Positions 43,908 to 53,595 of a stretch of DNA of 64,000 bases are shown here, one piece after another. The notes beneath the pieces are model-generated. The model did not search any database. It was not told the origin of the DNA and saw only the letters and a list, made by a program, of their open reading frames with translations. The position numbers were made by a program, and so were the translations under genes. Every line of letters begins with the position of its first letter. Positions within the stretch are counted from its first letter, which is position 1. This DNA is from Pirellulales bacterium (GTDB taxonomy: Bacteria; Planctomycetota; Planctomycetia; Pirellulales; Lacipirellulaceae): the NCBI GenBank assembly GCA_028279215.1, contig JANQOF010000054.1, positions 1 to 64,000 on the forward strand, in the 5' to 3' direction.

Positions 43908-44213
43908 ATGCATCGAAGGGGAGGCCAGCGCGTCGTCGTCGTGGTTTGCTTAGCGGCGCTAAGTGGACTCGTGGGCTGCAACGGGTGGTTGTCGGGCTAC
44001 AACTGCAATTGCCCGCCGCGCGTAATCGATCCCCGCGGCGTGCCAATCGAGCCATGTATGAACTGCAACCCGGTTGACCCAACGTGCCGCGACACGAACG
44101 CCTGTTGGCAGTGTCGGAGCATGCGACAGACGTTCTTCGATTCGATGTACGCCTGGATCTGCGAGTGCAACGCATGCCCAGGCAGCGACTGTTGCGACCC
44201 TTGTCAGCAATAG
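43908..44213 (+). CDS. Small cysteine-rich lipoprotein
   Basis: 101 aa. Signal peptide VVVVVCLAALSGLVGC with lipobox LVGC, then NCNCPP...CMNCNP...CRDTNACWQCRSMRQTFFDSMYAWICECNACPGSDCCDPCQQ. Fourteen Cys after the signal. It follows the larger Cys-rich lipoprotein gene by 39 bp on the same strand, so they are probably coexpressed and functionally paired in the envelope. Unknown function. Confidence 0.75.
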   Translation: MHRRGGQRVVVVVCLAALSGLVGCNGWLSGYNCNCPPRVIDPRGVPIEPCMNCNPVDPTCRDTNACWQCRSMRQTFFDSMYAWICECNACPGSDCCDPCQQ

Positions 44214-44230
44214 AAGGGAAACGCAAGAGG

Positions 44231-45004
44231 TTAACCAATGCGGAACAAGCGTTTGGCATTGGTTGTAGTGGCCTTGGCGACTTCGCTCACATCCGCGCCG
44301 CGGGCTTGAGCCAGGCAAGCGCACGTGTGAACCACATGAGCCGGAACGTTGCGACGGATCTTCCGTACCGGCTCGGGCGACAAGTAGGGCGCATCGGTTT
44401 CGATCAGTAGGCGATCGAGCGGCACCGTGGCCGACACAGCCCGCAGTTCGTCGGACTTCTTGTAGGTCACCATGCCTGCAAAGCTGACATGGAGGCCAAG
44501 CGAGATGCACTCGGCGGCCATTTCGGCCGGCCCGGTGAATGAGTGCATCACGCCGGAAACCGGTCCGCGCGCGGCGGCTTCGCGAAGCATCACCAGGATG
44601 TCTTGCTCGCACTCGCGCATGTGGACGATGAACGGCAACCCTGTTTGTTGCGACAGCCGAATATGGCGATCGAAGTAGTCCTGCTGCAAGTCGAACGGCG
44701 CATCGTCCCAGTAGCGGTCGAGTCCAGTCTCGCCGATCGCGACGACACCCGGCGCCGACGACAACTGAACGATGCGGTCCCAATCGCCATCGTTCGTTTC
44801 GTGAACGTAGTTGGGTTGGATTCCAACGGCGGCGTGGACTTCGGGAAACTGACTTGCCAACTTGACGCACGACGCGCTCGATGCGCCAGTGACACCTATG
44901 GCAATCATGTTGTTGACACCTGCGGATCGCGCACTAGCGATTACCTCGGCGCGGTCGGCGTCGAAGTTATCCTGGTCGAGATGCGCGTGGGTGTCGAAGT
45001 ACAA
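44231..45004 (-). CDS. tatD: TatD family deoxyribonuclease
   Basis: 257 aa. Metal-site motifs: DTHAHLD at the N-terminus, GETGLD, PFIVHMRE, GVMHSFTG and ETDAPYLSP. It is a metal-dependent 3' exonuclease in the cytoplasm that acts in DNA repair or quality control. Convergent with the small lipoprotein gene (17-bp gap). A small helical protein gene lies 26 bp upstream, possibly in the nuo transcript. Confidence 0.94.
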   Translation of the reverse strand: MYFDTHAHLDQDNFDADRAEVIASARSAGVNNMIAIGVTGASSASCVKLASQFPEVHAAVGIQPNYVHETNDGDWDRIVQLSSAPGVVAIGETGLDRYWDDAPFDLQQDYFDRHIRLSQQTGLPFIVHMRECEQDILVMLREAAARGPVSGVMHSFTGPAEMAAECISLGLHVSFAGMVTYKKSDELRAVSATVPLDRLLIETDAPYLSPEPVRKIRRNVPAHVVHTCACLAQARGADVSEVAKATTTNAKRLFRIG

Positions 45005-45030
45005 CGGGTGAGGATGGAGTGGCTAGGAAA

Positions 45031-45465
45031 TCAGGTCGAACGCCGACATTCTTCCAGGGCTTCCAAGTGCGCAATGGCCATGCCGCGGGATTCGTCGACA
45101 AGCGAACGGATCGATTGGTGGCGCGGCAGGGCTTCGGACAAGTGGCGGAGCCTTTCGATGTCGGATTGTTGATACTCGATCGCACGATCGATCAGGTAAC
45201 CCATCGACAAGTCGTGCGTGCCAGTGAATTCCATAGGGAACTCGACGCTTGGTGGGATCGCACCCAGCGCGGTCAACTGATCGGCGGCCCGATCGGCCAT
45301 CATCGATTGATCAGCAACGATATCGCCAAGTACCAACAGACGCTCGCCATCGCTGCTGCGTGCAAACGGGTGGGCGTACTCAAGGTACTGAGCAAACGAG
45401 CGCCGCATCAACACCAACAGTTCAGTGAGCGCCGCTTCAGCGGTAACAGGCAACATGGTGAGCAT
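45031..45465 (-). CDS. Conserved helical protein (ferritin-like?), downstream of nuoN
   Basis: 144 aa, all-helical composition: MLTMLPVTAEAALTELLVLMRRSFAQYLEYA, then DGERLLVLGDIVADQSMMADRAADQL, then a long C-terminal helix. Spacing of Glu/His/Asp suggests a ferritin-like four-helix bundle, but metal ligands are not certain. It begins 22 nt after the nuoN stop and is therefore likely cotranscribed with complex I, or with the tatD gene downstream. Unknown function. Confidence 0.6.
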   Translation of the reverse strand: MLTMLPVTAEAALTELLVLMRRSFAQYLEYAHPFARSSDGERLLVLGDIVADQSMMADRAADQLTALGAIPPSVEFPMEFTGTHDLSMGYLIDRAIEYQQSDIERLRHLSEALPRHQSIRSLVDESRGMAIAHLEALEECRRST

Positions 45466-45487
45466 ATGACGGGAATAAATCGGACAT

Positions 45488-47164
45488 CTACGGCAGCAGC
45501 CCGGCAGCCGCGGCCTCGGCGAGGTTGGTCAATCCGGCGGGGAACAGGAGGATCAATACCAGCGGCGCGGTTACCAAGGTGGTATACGCGGCGGGCCACA
45601 CTCCGAGCGTTAGCGGCCCGCGGGTGGTGGGTTCTGGGCGCAGGCACACGATCTTTGCTACCCGCCAGTAATAGACGAGCGACAGAACCGTATTCACCCC
45701 AGCGATCAACAGCAGTGTTAAGGTCAGCGGTGTACCGGCTTTGGCGAGTACGGCGAATGCCGCGAATTTTCCAAGGAAACCGGCGAGCGGCGGAATGCCG
45801 ACCAGACTAGCGAGCACGATGACCAGCGAAACGGCGATCGCAGGCGCCGACTTGATGAGCCCGCCGTAGTCGTCAATGTTGTCACTGCCCATGGCGCTAC
45901 CCAGGAACGCGACGATGGCAAACGCTGCAAGATTCATAAAGAGATAGATGGCGAGATAGATGAGCACACTCGCGACCGCTTGGCTGGCGTCCATCGGGTC
46001 GCTGCCGGTTAGACCCGCCAACGCGGCGACGGGCATCATCATGTAGCCGGCGTGGGCGATGGTGGAGTACGCAAGCAGCCGCTTGATGTTGGTTTGGCCG
46101 AACGCCGCCAGGTTGCCGAATGTGCAGGTAGCGGCCGCAGCAATGCCAATCAACATGGCCACGTACGTCCGGACCGGCGAGAGCGGCGAGCGACTTTCGA
46201 CCGTTTGAGCCGGCTGGGCACTGGAATCGACCGCTACAACCACCGTTTGGTCTACCAATGCCACGCGGTCGATGGCTGCCTCACCCACGGGCGAACAAAC
46301 GGCCATCGTCACCCGGATCAACAAGGCGAGCGCCGCTGCTTTAGAGGCTACCGACAAGAAGCCGGCGACTTCGGCGGTACCACCTTCGAACGCATCGGGG
46401 CACCAGAAATGAAACGGCACTGCCGAAAGTTTAAACGCCAAGCCAACGCTGATCATCAGTCCGGCGAGCACAAGCGCGGTAAGCACTCCCAACTGCTCGC
46501 TGGCCGTCATCAAGCCGGGCAAGTCGAGTCGCGCCAGCTCCAGTCCGATGGTCGGAAGATGTGCCGTGCCGAGCAACCCAGCAATTAGGCTGATACCGTA
46601 CAGCATGACCCCAGAAGCACCCGCTCCAAACACCGCATACTTCAGAGCCGCCTCGCCGGCCGCCCTGCGGTTGCGAATCATGCCAACCAAGACGTACGAC
46701 GGAACGCTCGCCATCTCTACCCCCAGAAACACCGTCATAAGATGATTGGCTGAGGCCATGATGCACATGCCGAGCGTGGCACCAAGCACCAATACATAGA
46801 AGTCCTGTCCGTCCACAGGATCGGCAAGGCGTGTCAGCTTTGTCAGCACAATGAGTAAAACGACGAACAGCAACAGCACCATCCGCAGGAAGATGGTGAC
46901 TCCGTCGTACACCAACATGCCGGTGAACAGCTCCGCCGGTTGCAACTCGCTCAGTGATGCAAAACCACTTGCCGGAGCAGTGGTGGATAGTGCGATGAGA
47001 GAACCCACCAGTGCGATGAAGGCCGGATCGACGCGGTCGAGTCCTCTAATCAGCTTGGCCAACAACAGAACGACGATTGTTGCGCATAGCCAAAGTTCGG
47101 GCGCGTAGAGCGGGAGACTCGTTGCGATGGTGTCGGAAACAAGATGATCGACAATCGACTGCAT
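45488..47164 (-). CDS. nuoN: NADH-quinone oxidoreductase subunit N
   Basis: 558 aa, longer than E. coli NuoN because of inserted loops (one residue block near SSAQPAQTVESRSPLSPV). Antiporter-like core: MASVPSYVLVGMIRNRRAAGEAALKYAVFGAGASGVMLYGISL, KLSAVPFHFWCPDAFEG and RLLAYSTIAHAGYM. Membrane arm, proton translocation. It ends the nuo gene string. Confidence 0.95.
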   Translation of the reverse strand: MQSIVDHLVSDTIATSLPLYAPELWLCATIVVLLLAKLIRGLDRVDPAFIALVGSLIALSTTAPASGFASLSELQPAELFTGMLVYDGVTIFLRMVLLLFVVLLIVLTKLTRLADPVDGQDFYVLVLGATLGMCIMASANHLMTVFLGVEMASVPSYVLVGMIRNRRAAGEAALKYAVFGAGASGVMLYGISLIAGLLGTAHLPTIGLELARLDLPGLMTASEQLGVLTALVLAGLMISVGLAFKLSAVPFHFWCPDAFEGGTAEVAGFLSVASKAAALALLIRVTMAVCSPVGEAAIDRVALVDQTVVVAVDSSAQPAQTVESRSPLSPVRTYVAMLIGIAAAATCTFGNLAAFGQTNIKRLLAYSTIAHAGYMMMPVAALAGLTGSDPMDASQAVASVLIYLAIYLFMNLAAFAIVAFLGSAMGSDNIDDYGGLIKSAPAIAVSLVIVLASLVGIPPLAGFLGKFAAFAVLAKAGTPLTLTLLLIAGVNTVLSLVYYWRVAKIVCLRPEPTTRGPLTLGVWPAAYTTLVTAPLVLILLFPAGLTNLAEAAAAGLLP

Positions 47165-47173
47165 GAAAGGCGG

Positions 47174-48922
47174 CTATGGGCGAAGGGCAGGGGATGGAGT
47201 ATTCGAAATTGCGAGTTTGCGATCCCCACGCGGCATATCCGCTACTTTTTCCGTTGGGCTTGCTCCGTCAATTCCAAAGCTGGCTGCAAGCGGCGCGAGG
47301 TCGTCGGCGGTTCGGCTCACCGAAGGCTCCATGTAGTCGAGGATCGCCCGCGGGTAGACGCCAAAGAAGACCGCCAATGCCAAGAGCGGCGCGGCAATGC
47401 GGAACTCGCGGCTGGTGATCGGCGTGAGCGCCTCCTCATGCGGACCGTTGTAAGACGCTCCTAGGTAGACCCGTTGGAGCGTCCAAAGAATGTAGGCAGC
47501 GGTCAGGATGACCACCGCCGCTGAGATGATCGCCAGCACCATGCTGTAGTTCCAAGCCGACAGCACGACAAAGAACTCGCCAATAAAGCCGCACAGTCCC
47601 GGCAATCCCAAGCCGGCGAAGAAGATACCCACCGCCAACCCACTGTAAACCGGCATGCGGCTAAACACACCACCGAACTGATTGAGATCGCGATGGTGCA
47701 CCCGATCGTACAACACGCCCACCATGAAGAACATGCCGGCCGAACTGATGCCGTGCGCGATCATTTGGTACATGGCGCCGTTCATGCCCAGTTTCCAGTA
47801 GTCGACGTTCAGAGTGCTCCAAACGCCGAAGCCCAACACCACGTAGCCCATGTGGCTCACCGAGCTGTACGCCACGAGGCGTTTGAAGTCCGTTTGCGCC
47901 AGCGCTGCGAACGCACCGTACACCATGCTTACCACACCGAGCGTGCAGACAACGAATGCCAAGTCGTAGCCAGCTTCAGGACAAATTGGATAGCAGATGC
48001 GGATGATGCCGTACCCGCCCATCTTCAGCAGAATACCTGCGAGGATCATCGAGATGGGCGTAGGCGCTTCGACGTGGGCATCGGGAAGCCATGTATGCAG
48101 CGGTACGCTGGGGACTTTAATGATGAATCCGATAAACAGCAGGACAAACGCCCACCATTCGTAAGTCTTGCCCGCCAGATCGCCTTTGAATTGCTCGGTA
48201 GTCTGACCCAGTTGCTGCAACGCCAGGATGTTGAACGTATGTTGCGGGGTGTCCGCGGAAGTGATGGCCTCAACTCGATCGTCTGCGATTCCCACGTTGG
48301 CGAGTGTCTTGGCATCGAGCGCGCGAACGTCGCTGGAGAAGTACAGTATCAACAAGGCGACGAGCATCAGCACGCTGCCGAACAACGTATACAGAAAGAA
48401 CTTGATCGCTGCGTACTCACGCCGCGGGCCGCCCCACACACCAATGAGGAAGTACATCGGCAGGAGCATGACCTCCCACAACACGTAAAACAGAAAGAAG
48501 TCGAGAGCGAGGAACACGCCAATCATTCCGGTTTCGAGCAACAGGAACAACACGCAATAGGCCTTCACGTGTTTCTGGATGTTCCAACTCGCTCCCATGG
48601 CGAGCATCGTAATGAACGTCGTGAGCACGACTAGCGGCATGCTGATGCCATCGATTCCGAGTAGGTAGTGGATATTGAACGAGGGAATCCACTCGACCGA
48701 ACACAGGTGCTGCATCGCCGCCTCGCCGGCGGAAAACTCGATGCCGGGCCATCCGAGCAACATTCCCACCGAAAGCAAGAACGTCACCACGGTTACGGCA
48801 AGCGTCGCTTGCTTGACGGGATCGTCGCTGTCTTTGGGCGCAAACAGGGCGATTGCCACAGCGGACACCGCCGGTAGGAAGATTAACAAGCTGAGGTATA
48901 CGATGGAGCTATCGAGATTCAT
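47174..48922 (-). CDS. nuoM: NADH-quinone oxidoreductase subunit M
   Basis: 582 aa from ATG 48922; an in-frame ATG at 48994 is unlikely. Core motifs: YVLWEVMLLPMYFLIGVWGG, IKVPSVPLHTWLPDAHVEAPTPISMILAGILLKMGGYG and FKRLVAYSSVSHMGYVVLG. It contains an inserted loop near residues 210-270 (DVRALDAKTLANVG...). Membrane antiporter-like subunit that pumps protons. Next to nuoN (10 bp) and nuoL (28 bp). Confidence 0.96.
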   Translation of the reverse strand: MNLDSSIVYLSLLIFLPAVSAVAIALFAPKDSDDPVKQATLAVTVVTFLLSVGMLLGWPGIEFSAGEAAMQHLCSVEWIPSFNIHYLLGIDGISMPLVVLTTFITMLAMGASWNIQKHVKAYCVLFLLLETGMIGVFLALDFFLFYVLWEVMLLPMYFLIGVWGGPRREYAAIKFFLYTLFGSVLMLVALLILYFSSDVRALDAKTLANVGIADDRVEAITSADTPQHTFNILALQQLGQTTEQFKGDLAGKTYEWWAFVLLFIGFIIKVPSVPLHTWLPDAHVEAPTPISMILAGILLKMGGYGIIRICYPICPEAGYDLAFVVCTLGVVSMVYGAFAALAQTDFKRLVAYSSVSHMGYVVLGFGVWSTLNVDYWKLGMNGAMYQMIAHGISSAGMFFMVGVLYDRVHHRDLNQFGGVFSRMPVYSGLAVGIFFAGLGLPGLCGFIGEFFVVLSAWNYSMVLAIISAAVVILTAAYILWTLQRVYLGASYNGPHEEALTPITSREFRIAAPLLALAVFFGVYPRAILDYMEPSVSRTADDLAPLAASFGIDGASPTEKVADMPRGDRKLAISNTPSPALRP

Positions 48923-48950
48923 TGTCTCTTCGCCAAATGAGCGAGTGAGG

Positions 48951-51284
48951 TTAGCCCGCCAGGGCGTACTTCCAACACAAACTTGCAATCGCAAACAGTC
49001 CGAGCGTGCCGACCACTAGGAAAACCATGTACTGCCGCAAGCGCCCGGTTTGTAGTCGCCGCAACGCCAGTCCCACATCCCACGTGCCGTGCGCCAATGC
49101 ATCGAACGAACTATCGACCACACCGCGATCCACGACTCGGTCGAGTAGTTTGGCGGCGTACGCGAACAATCTGGCCAACCCATTGACCAGCGGGTCGATG
49201 ACCCAGCGATCGATCGACGCGAACAGCCGGCTGAGCGCGAGCGTCGGTCGGACGAACGTCCATTGGTACAATTCATTGAACCACCACGCATTGCTGAGCA
49301 GCTTGTAGATTGGCGCGAACGATTGGCGGATTTCGTCGGCGTGCAGCCACCGCCAAACGTAAATCATCGTGGCCAGCAACACGCCCAACAGCGCCGCGAA
49401 GAATGCCGATTGGCTCGCCGGATCGGCAATTTCGGGTTCGTGGCTCAAGTGCTCGTCGGGCAGTGTTAACTCAGTAAGCAGAGTGCCACTGGTGGTTGCT
49501 TGGGTGCCCGCTGGGCGGGCTTGTTCTAATATGCTAGTGACAGACAAGTCGGACATAAACGGCGTGTGCCAACCAACTCCGATGGCAAACACAGCGAGCA
49601 CCACGAGCGGCCCTACCATCGATGGCGGCGATTCGTGGGCGTTTTCGAAGCGGTGTGGATGGCCAGGCTCGCCAACAAAAGTCATGTACCACAACCGAAA
49701 CATGTAACACGCGGTTGCAAACGCTCCGGCGATCGGAACATACAGCAACAACTGATAAGTTGGCGATGGGTTCGCACCTGCAAAGCTCCAAGCCTGTTCG
49801 ATGACCGCGTCTTTCGAGAAGTACCCAGAGAAGCCGATGCCCCAGATGGGAACGCCGGCGCCGATGATCGCCAAACACCCTGCCAGCATCGTGTAAGCGG
49901 TCCAAGGCATCTTGTGACGCAAGCCCCCCATATGGCGCAGGTCGTTGCTATGCACCGCGTGGATCACCGACCCGGAGCAGAGAAACAGCAAGCTCTTGAA
50001 GAACGCATGAGTCACCAAGTGAAAAAGGCCCGCAACCCAACCACCAAGGCCCAGCGCGAGCATCATGTAGCCAAGTTGGCTGATGGTGGAATAAGCGAGC
50101 ACGTGCTTAATGTCGAACGCGGTAATGGCAATCGACGCCCCCAGCGCCAACGTCACCGCACCCACCACGGCCACGACCAACAGCGCCTCGGGAACAAAGA
50201 TCGGATAGCACCTGCCTACCAGGTATACGCCCGCGGCGACCATAGTGGCCGAGTGCACGAGCGCTGATACGGGAGTCGGACCCGCCATCGCGTCGGGGAG
50301 CCAGGTGTGCAGCGGGAACTGAGCGCTCTTGCCTACGCAGCCACTAAAGATGCCAAGCCCGGCCACGAACAACAGCCAATAGCCCGGGTGCGCCGACTCG
50401 TCCGTTTCGGCGCTACGTACCATGGCCGAGGCGTCTAGGTGGTAGTGCTGATCTTCGGAGCGAAGTTTGGAGAAGATTCCTTGCTCTATTGGCACCACCA
50501 TCTTCACGTGACCAGCGCTGGTACGCGCCGTCAGTTGGGTATCGCCAAACTGCAAAGTTCCCAAGCTCGTCCAAAGCGCCATCAGGCCGATCAGCATGCC
50601 GAAGTCGCCGATGCGGTTGACGATGAACGCCTTGTTCGCCGCAGTCGACGCCGATGGGCGTTCGTAGTAGAAGCCAATCAGGAAGTAGGAACAGATGCCA
50701 ACCAATTCCCAGAACACGAACACCATCGCCAAGTTCCCAGCCAGCACGATGCCTAGCATGCTGAATGAAAACAACGAAAGGTATTGGTAGAACCGATGGT
50801 ACCGACCGGGGCGATGAAGATAGTTGCCATCGCTGGTAGCCACTTCGTGATCGGCGACCTCGTGCAGCTCCTCGTCCATGTACCCCATCGAATACACGTG
50901 CACACAGGTGCTGATCAGCGTGACCATGGCAAACATCGCCACGGTCAAGGCGTCGATGTAGTAGCCAATCGACAGTCGGAGTTCACCAAACTGTGCGAGC
51001 AAGTAGTAGTCGCCCGAGTAGGATGGCGGCGCGCCGTGCCCGCCATGTTCGTCACCGCCAAGCGGATGGTAGGCGAGCCAGACCACTAGCGCGAACATAC
51101 TGAGCGCGAAACTCGAACCGATGGCCGACGTTGCCAGCCAACCGGCGAATCGTTGCGCAGTGGCGCCAGGCCGTCGGCCCGCGAGTTGTGGCAACGAGTA
51201 ACCTATCCACACCACCGCAAACGCAGCCAATGGCAACAGCCAGGCGATGGCGAGCACAGCGGGTAGAGTGGCTGCGGGATTCAT
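48951..51284 (-). CDS. nuoL: NADH-quinone oxidoreductase subunit L
   Basis: 777 aa, about 160 longer than E. coli NuoL, from an extended N-terminus, a loop near residues 265-330 (TSAGHVKMVVPIEQGIFSKLRSEDQ...) and a long C-terminal region. Core motifs: NLAMVFVFWELVGICSYFLIGFYYERPSA, GKSAQFPLHTWLPDAMAGPTPVSALVHSATMVAAGVYL and HVLAYSTISQLGYMMLALGLGG, plus the lateral amphipathic helix near the end. Membrane arm antiporter subunit. Confidence 0.95.
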   Translation of the reverse strand: MNPAATLPAVLAIAWLLPLAAFAVVWIGYSLPQLAGRRPGATAQRFAGWLATSAIGSSFALSMFALVVWLAYHPLGGDEHGGHGAPPSYSGDYYLLAQFGELRLSIGYYIDALTVAMFAMVTLISTCVHVYSMGYMDEELHEVADHEVATSDGNYLHRPGRYHRFYQYLSLFSFSMLGIVLAGNLAMVFVFWELVGICSYFLIGFYYERPSASTAANKAFIVNRIGDFGMLIGLMALWTSLGTLQFGDTQLTARTSAGHVKMVVPIEQGIFSKLRSEDQHYHLDASAMVRSAETDESAHPGYWLLFVAGLGIFSGCVGKSAQFPLHTWLPDAMAGPTPVSALVHSATMVAAGVYLVGRCYPIFVPEALLVVAVVGAVTLALGASIAITAFDIKHVLAYSTISQLGYMMLALGLGGWVAGLFHLVTHAFFKSLLFLCSGSVIHAVHSNDLRHMGGLRHKMPWTAYTMLAGCLAIIGAGVPIWGIGFSGYFSKDAVIEQAWSFAGANPSPTYQLLLYVPIAGAFATACYMFRLWYMTFVGEPGHPHRFENAHESPPSMVGPLVVLAVFAIGVGWHTPFMSDLSVTSILEQARPAGTQATTSGTLLTELTLPDEHLSHEPEIADPASQSAFFAALLGVLLATMIYVWRWLHADEIRQSFAPIYKLLSNAWWFNELYQWTFVRPTLALSRLFASIDRWVIDPLVNGLARLFAYAAKLLDRVVDRGVVDSSFDALAHGTWDVGLALRRLQTGRLRQYMVFLVVGTLGLFAIASLCWKYALAG

Positions 51285-51302
51285 GCGGAGGGTTTGGGCG
51301 GG

Positions 51303-51656
51303 TTATCCCTTGAGTTGATTGGCGCGGTCGACGTCAATCGATCCAAAGTTGTTGTAGAAATTCAAGGCAATCGCCAACGCGACCGCTGCCTCGGCCGCGG
51401 CCAGCACAATCACAAACATCGCCATCAGTTGGCCATCGAGGCCGATGGTCGCTTCGGCACCGCGTAAATAAGGGCTCCCGAAGGCAATCAAGTTGACGTT
51501 CGCGCCGTTGAGCACCAGTTCGATGCCCATCAAGATGCCCAATGCGTTGCGCTTGGTGGCCATGCAAACCACACCGCAGGTGAATAGCACGGCGCCGACG
51601 ATCATGTAGTGGACGACGCCAACCGGTTCGGTGAGTAAGTGGCCAAGTAGGTACAT
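51303..51656 (-). CDS. nuoK: NADH-quinone oxidoreductase subunit K
   Basis: 117 aa, three membrane helices. MIVGAVLFTCGVVCMATKRNALGILMGIELVLNGANVNLIAFG contains the conserved Glu residues of NuoK, and the third helix carries AAAEAAVALAIALNFY. Membrane proton channel subunit. 2 bp from nuoJ. Confidence 0.95.
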   Translation of the reverse strand: MYLLGHLLTEPVGVVHYMIVGAVLFTCGVVCMATKRNALGILMGIELVLNGANVNLIAFGSPYLRGAEATIGLDGQLMAMFVIVLAAAEAAVALAIALNFYNNFGSIDVDRANQLKG

Positions 51657-51658
51657 GT

Positions 51659-52246
51659 TTAGCGCATTCGCTCTACGACTGGTCTCTTGGCGCGTGCCAG
51701 ATACGCAGCGCCGATTAGCACTACTAGCAGGTGAACCGACACGATAATGAATGGAAACAAATAGCCCGACATCCCACGGCGCAGCGCAGTGTCGGGCTGT
51801 GTGAGTTGGTCGACGCGATAACCTTCGAGCGCCATACCGATCGGCGTGGCAGTGATGACCGGCGTTGCGGAGTCGACCGCCGGATTACTGGTCGGTTGCC
51901 AGGCGGGAACGTTGATCGCCGTCGAGACGAGCACTACAAGCAGCGCGCCGCCCAGGATGAGCGCTGTGAGCAACTCGCCGCTCGACGTTCGCATTTGCAC
52001 GAACTGCGATTGGGCGGTGAGCATGACGCCGAACACCAACAAGACTAGAGTCCCTCCGACGTAGATCATCAACTGCATCGCGCCGACAAAGTCGGCACCC
52101 GCTAGAAAGAACAACCCGGCCGTGGCGGCAAGCGAGAGCACCAGATAAAACGCCATCCGCACAATATTGCTCGAAAGAACCACGGCGACGGCGAATCCGC
52201 CCGCCATCAGACTGCAAAGCAAGAAAAGGCACGACGTCCAATTCAT
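51659..52246 (-). CDS. nuoJ: NADH-quinone oxidoreductase subunit J
   Basis: 195 aa from ATG 52246, since an extended frame at 52396 would lie inside nuoH. Five helices: LFLLCSLMAGGFAVAVVLSSNIVRMAFYLVLSL, GADFVGAMQLMIYVGGTLVLLVFGVML and later helices. Overlaps nuoH by 4 bp (coupling). Membrane arm. Confidence 0.93.
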   Translation of the reverse strand: MNWTSCLFLLCSLMAGGFAVAVVLSSNIVRMAFYLVLSLAATAGLFFLAGADFVGAMQLMIYVGGTLVLLVFGVMLTAQSQFVQMRTSSGELLTALILGGALLVVLVSTAINVPAWQPTSNPAVDSATPVITATPIGMALEGYRVDQLTQPDTALRRGMSGYLFPFIIVSVHLLVVLIGAAYLARAKRPVVERMR

Positions 52247-53496
52247 GGCCGGCCTCCACGGGCGATCGTGGCGGCTTCGACCGTTTGCAAGTCGAGTTGG
52301 ATCGAATCGCCGGGCAACGGCTCGGCTAACAGGCGGTTGGCTGCAGGTGATTGCAACAGGCCGGCGAACACCCGATCGGGCAGCGTCATGTGCCACAAGG
52401 CGGCCCCTACGAACATGGCGGCCGCGATAGGAGTGCAGTACTTAAGGCAGGTTGTCATCACTTGATCGATGCGAAGCCGCGGCAACGTCCACCGCACCCA
52501 CATCATCACCGTGACCAATAGGAACGCCTTGGCCAGCACGTTAAGCATTCCCAGGAAGTTGCCCAAGTAACCAACTAAGGGGCCGTTGTGCCAAGTAAGT
52601 CCCAGCAGGCTGGCAACCGGAATAGGGCCGTTCCACCCACCAAGAAATAGAATCGCCGCCAACAGGCTTACCGCCAGCATCGACCCGTACTCGGCCATGA
52701 AGAAGAAACTCCACCGCAGGCCCGAGTACTCGGTGTGGAATCCGGCAACCAGTTCGCTCTCGGCCTCCGCCAAGTCAAACGGTGCGCGATTCACACTGGC
52801 GGTGCCGCAGGTGAAGTAGACCCAAAACACGATGAATGTGAATGGATCGTGGAACAGGTACCAATTGGTAAACCAACCCTGTTGTTTGTCGCCGATGTGC
52901 ACCAAATCCATCGACCCCGCGAGCATCACGGGAACCACCACGCACAGCCCCATAGGCACTTCGTAGCTGACCACTTGTGCCGCCTCGCGCATAGCGCCGA
53001 AGAGCGACCACTTCGATGCCGAAGCATAGCCGGCAAGAATGACGGCAAACACTTCGAGCCCCATCACGGCGAGCACGAAGAACACGGCGACGTTCAGGTG
53101 CTGCGCGACGAACGGAAAGTCGCGACCTGCGAACGGAATGGCGATGAATGCGGAGAGCGAAGCACAAAAGCCCACGTACGGCGCAATGCGAAACAGCAGC
53201 TTATCCGCGTCGCCCGGTATGAGATCTTCCTTGGTGAGCAGCTTGATTCCGTCGGCCAGCGTCTGCAGCCAACCAAACTTACCGCCCACCCGAGTTGGTC
53301 CAAGCCGGTCTTGAATTCGGCCCGACACCTTGCGCTCCAACCAGATGAACACCAGCGCGCCGACGGCAACGAGGTTGAGCAATAGCGCCAGATAGATTAA
53401 TGCGGCAACGACGTAGCCGGCGACCGAATCATTGGCAACCGATCCGCCCAACCAAGCGGCGAACCAATCGAATATCTGGTTGAGCAGGTGTGCCAC
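52243..53496 (-). CDS. nuoH: NADH-quinone oxidoreductase subunit H
   Basis: 417 aa. Quinone-site subunit with conserved ERKVSGRIQDRLGPTRVGGKFGWLQTLADGIKLLTKED, VSYEVPMGLCVV and NRAPFDLAEAESELVAGFHTEYSGLRWSFFFMAEY. The C-terminus has MWVRWTLPRLRIDQVMT. It links the peripheral arm to the membrane arm at the quinone chamber. 99 bp separates it from nuoD. Confidence 0.97.
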   Translation of the reverse strand: MAHLLNQIFDWFAAWLGGSVANDSVAGYVVAALIYLALLLNLVAVGALVFIWLERKVSGRIQDRLGPTRVGGKFGWLQTLADGIKLLTKEDLIPGDADKLLFRIAPYVGFCASLSAFIAIPFAGRDFPFVAQHLNVAVFFVLAVMGLEVFAVILAGYASASKWSLFGAMREAAQVVSYEVPMGLCVVVPVMLAGSMDLVHIGDKQQGWFTNWYLFHDPFTFIVFWVYFTCGTASVNRAPFDLAEAESELVAGFHTEYSGLRWSFFFMAEYGSMLAVSLLAAILFLGGWNGPIPVASLLGLTWHNGPLVGYLGNFLGMLNVLAKAFLLVTVMMWVRWTLPRLRIDQVMTTCLKYCTPIAAAMFVGAALWHMTLPDRVFAGLLQSPAANRLLAEPLPGDSIQLDLQTVEAATIARGGRP

Positions 53497-53595
53497 GATG
53501 CCTTCCGCGCACGTTGGAGATTCGACCTGGTTACCTATAAACTTGGTGTGAATATCGCACAGCTATCGAAGAGTGTCGAGGGATTGCCTCGCCCA

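Noticed and set aside
47693..48634. 313-aa plus-strand frame opposite nuoM
   Set aside because: His/Glu-rich antisense product of nuoM with no family match.
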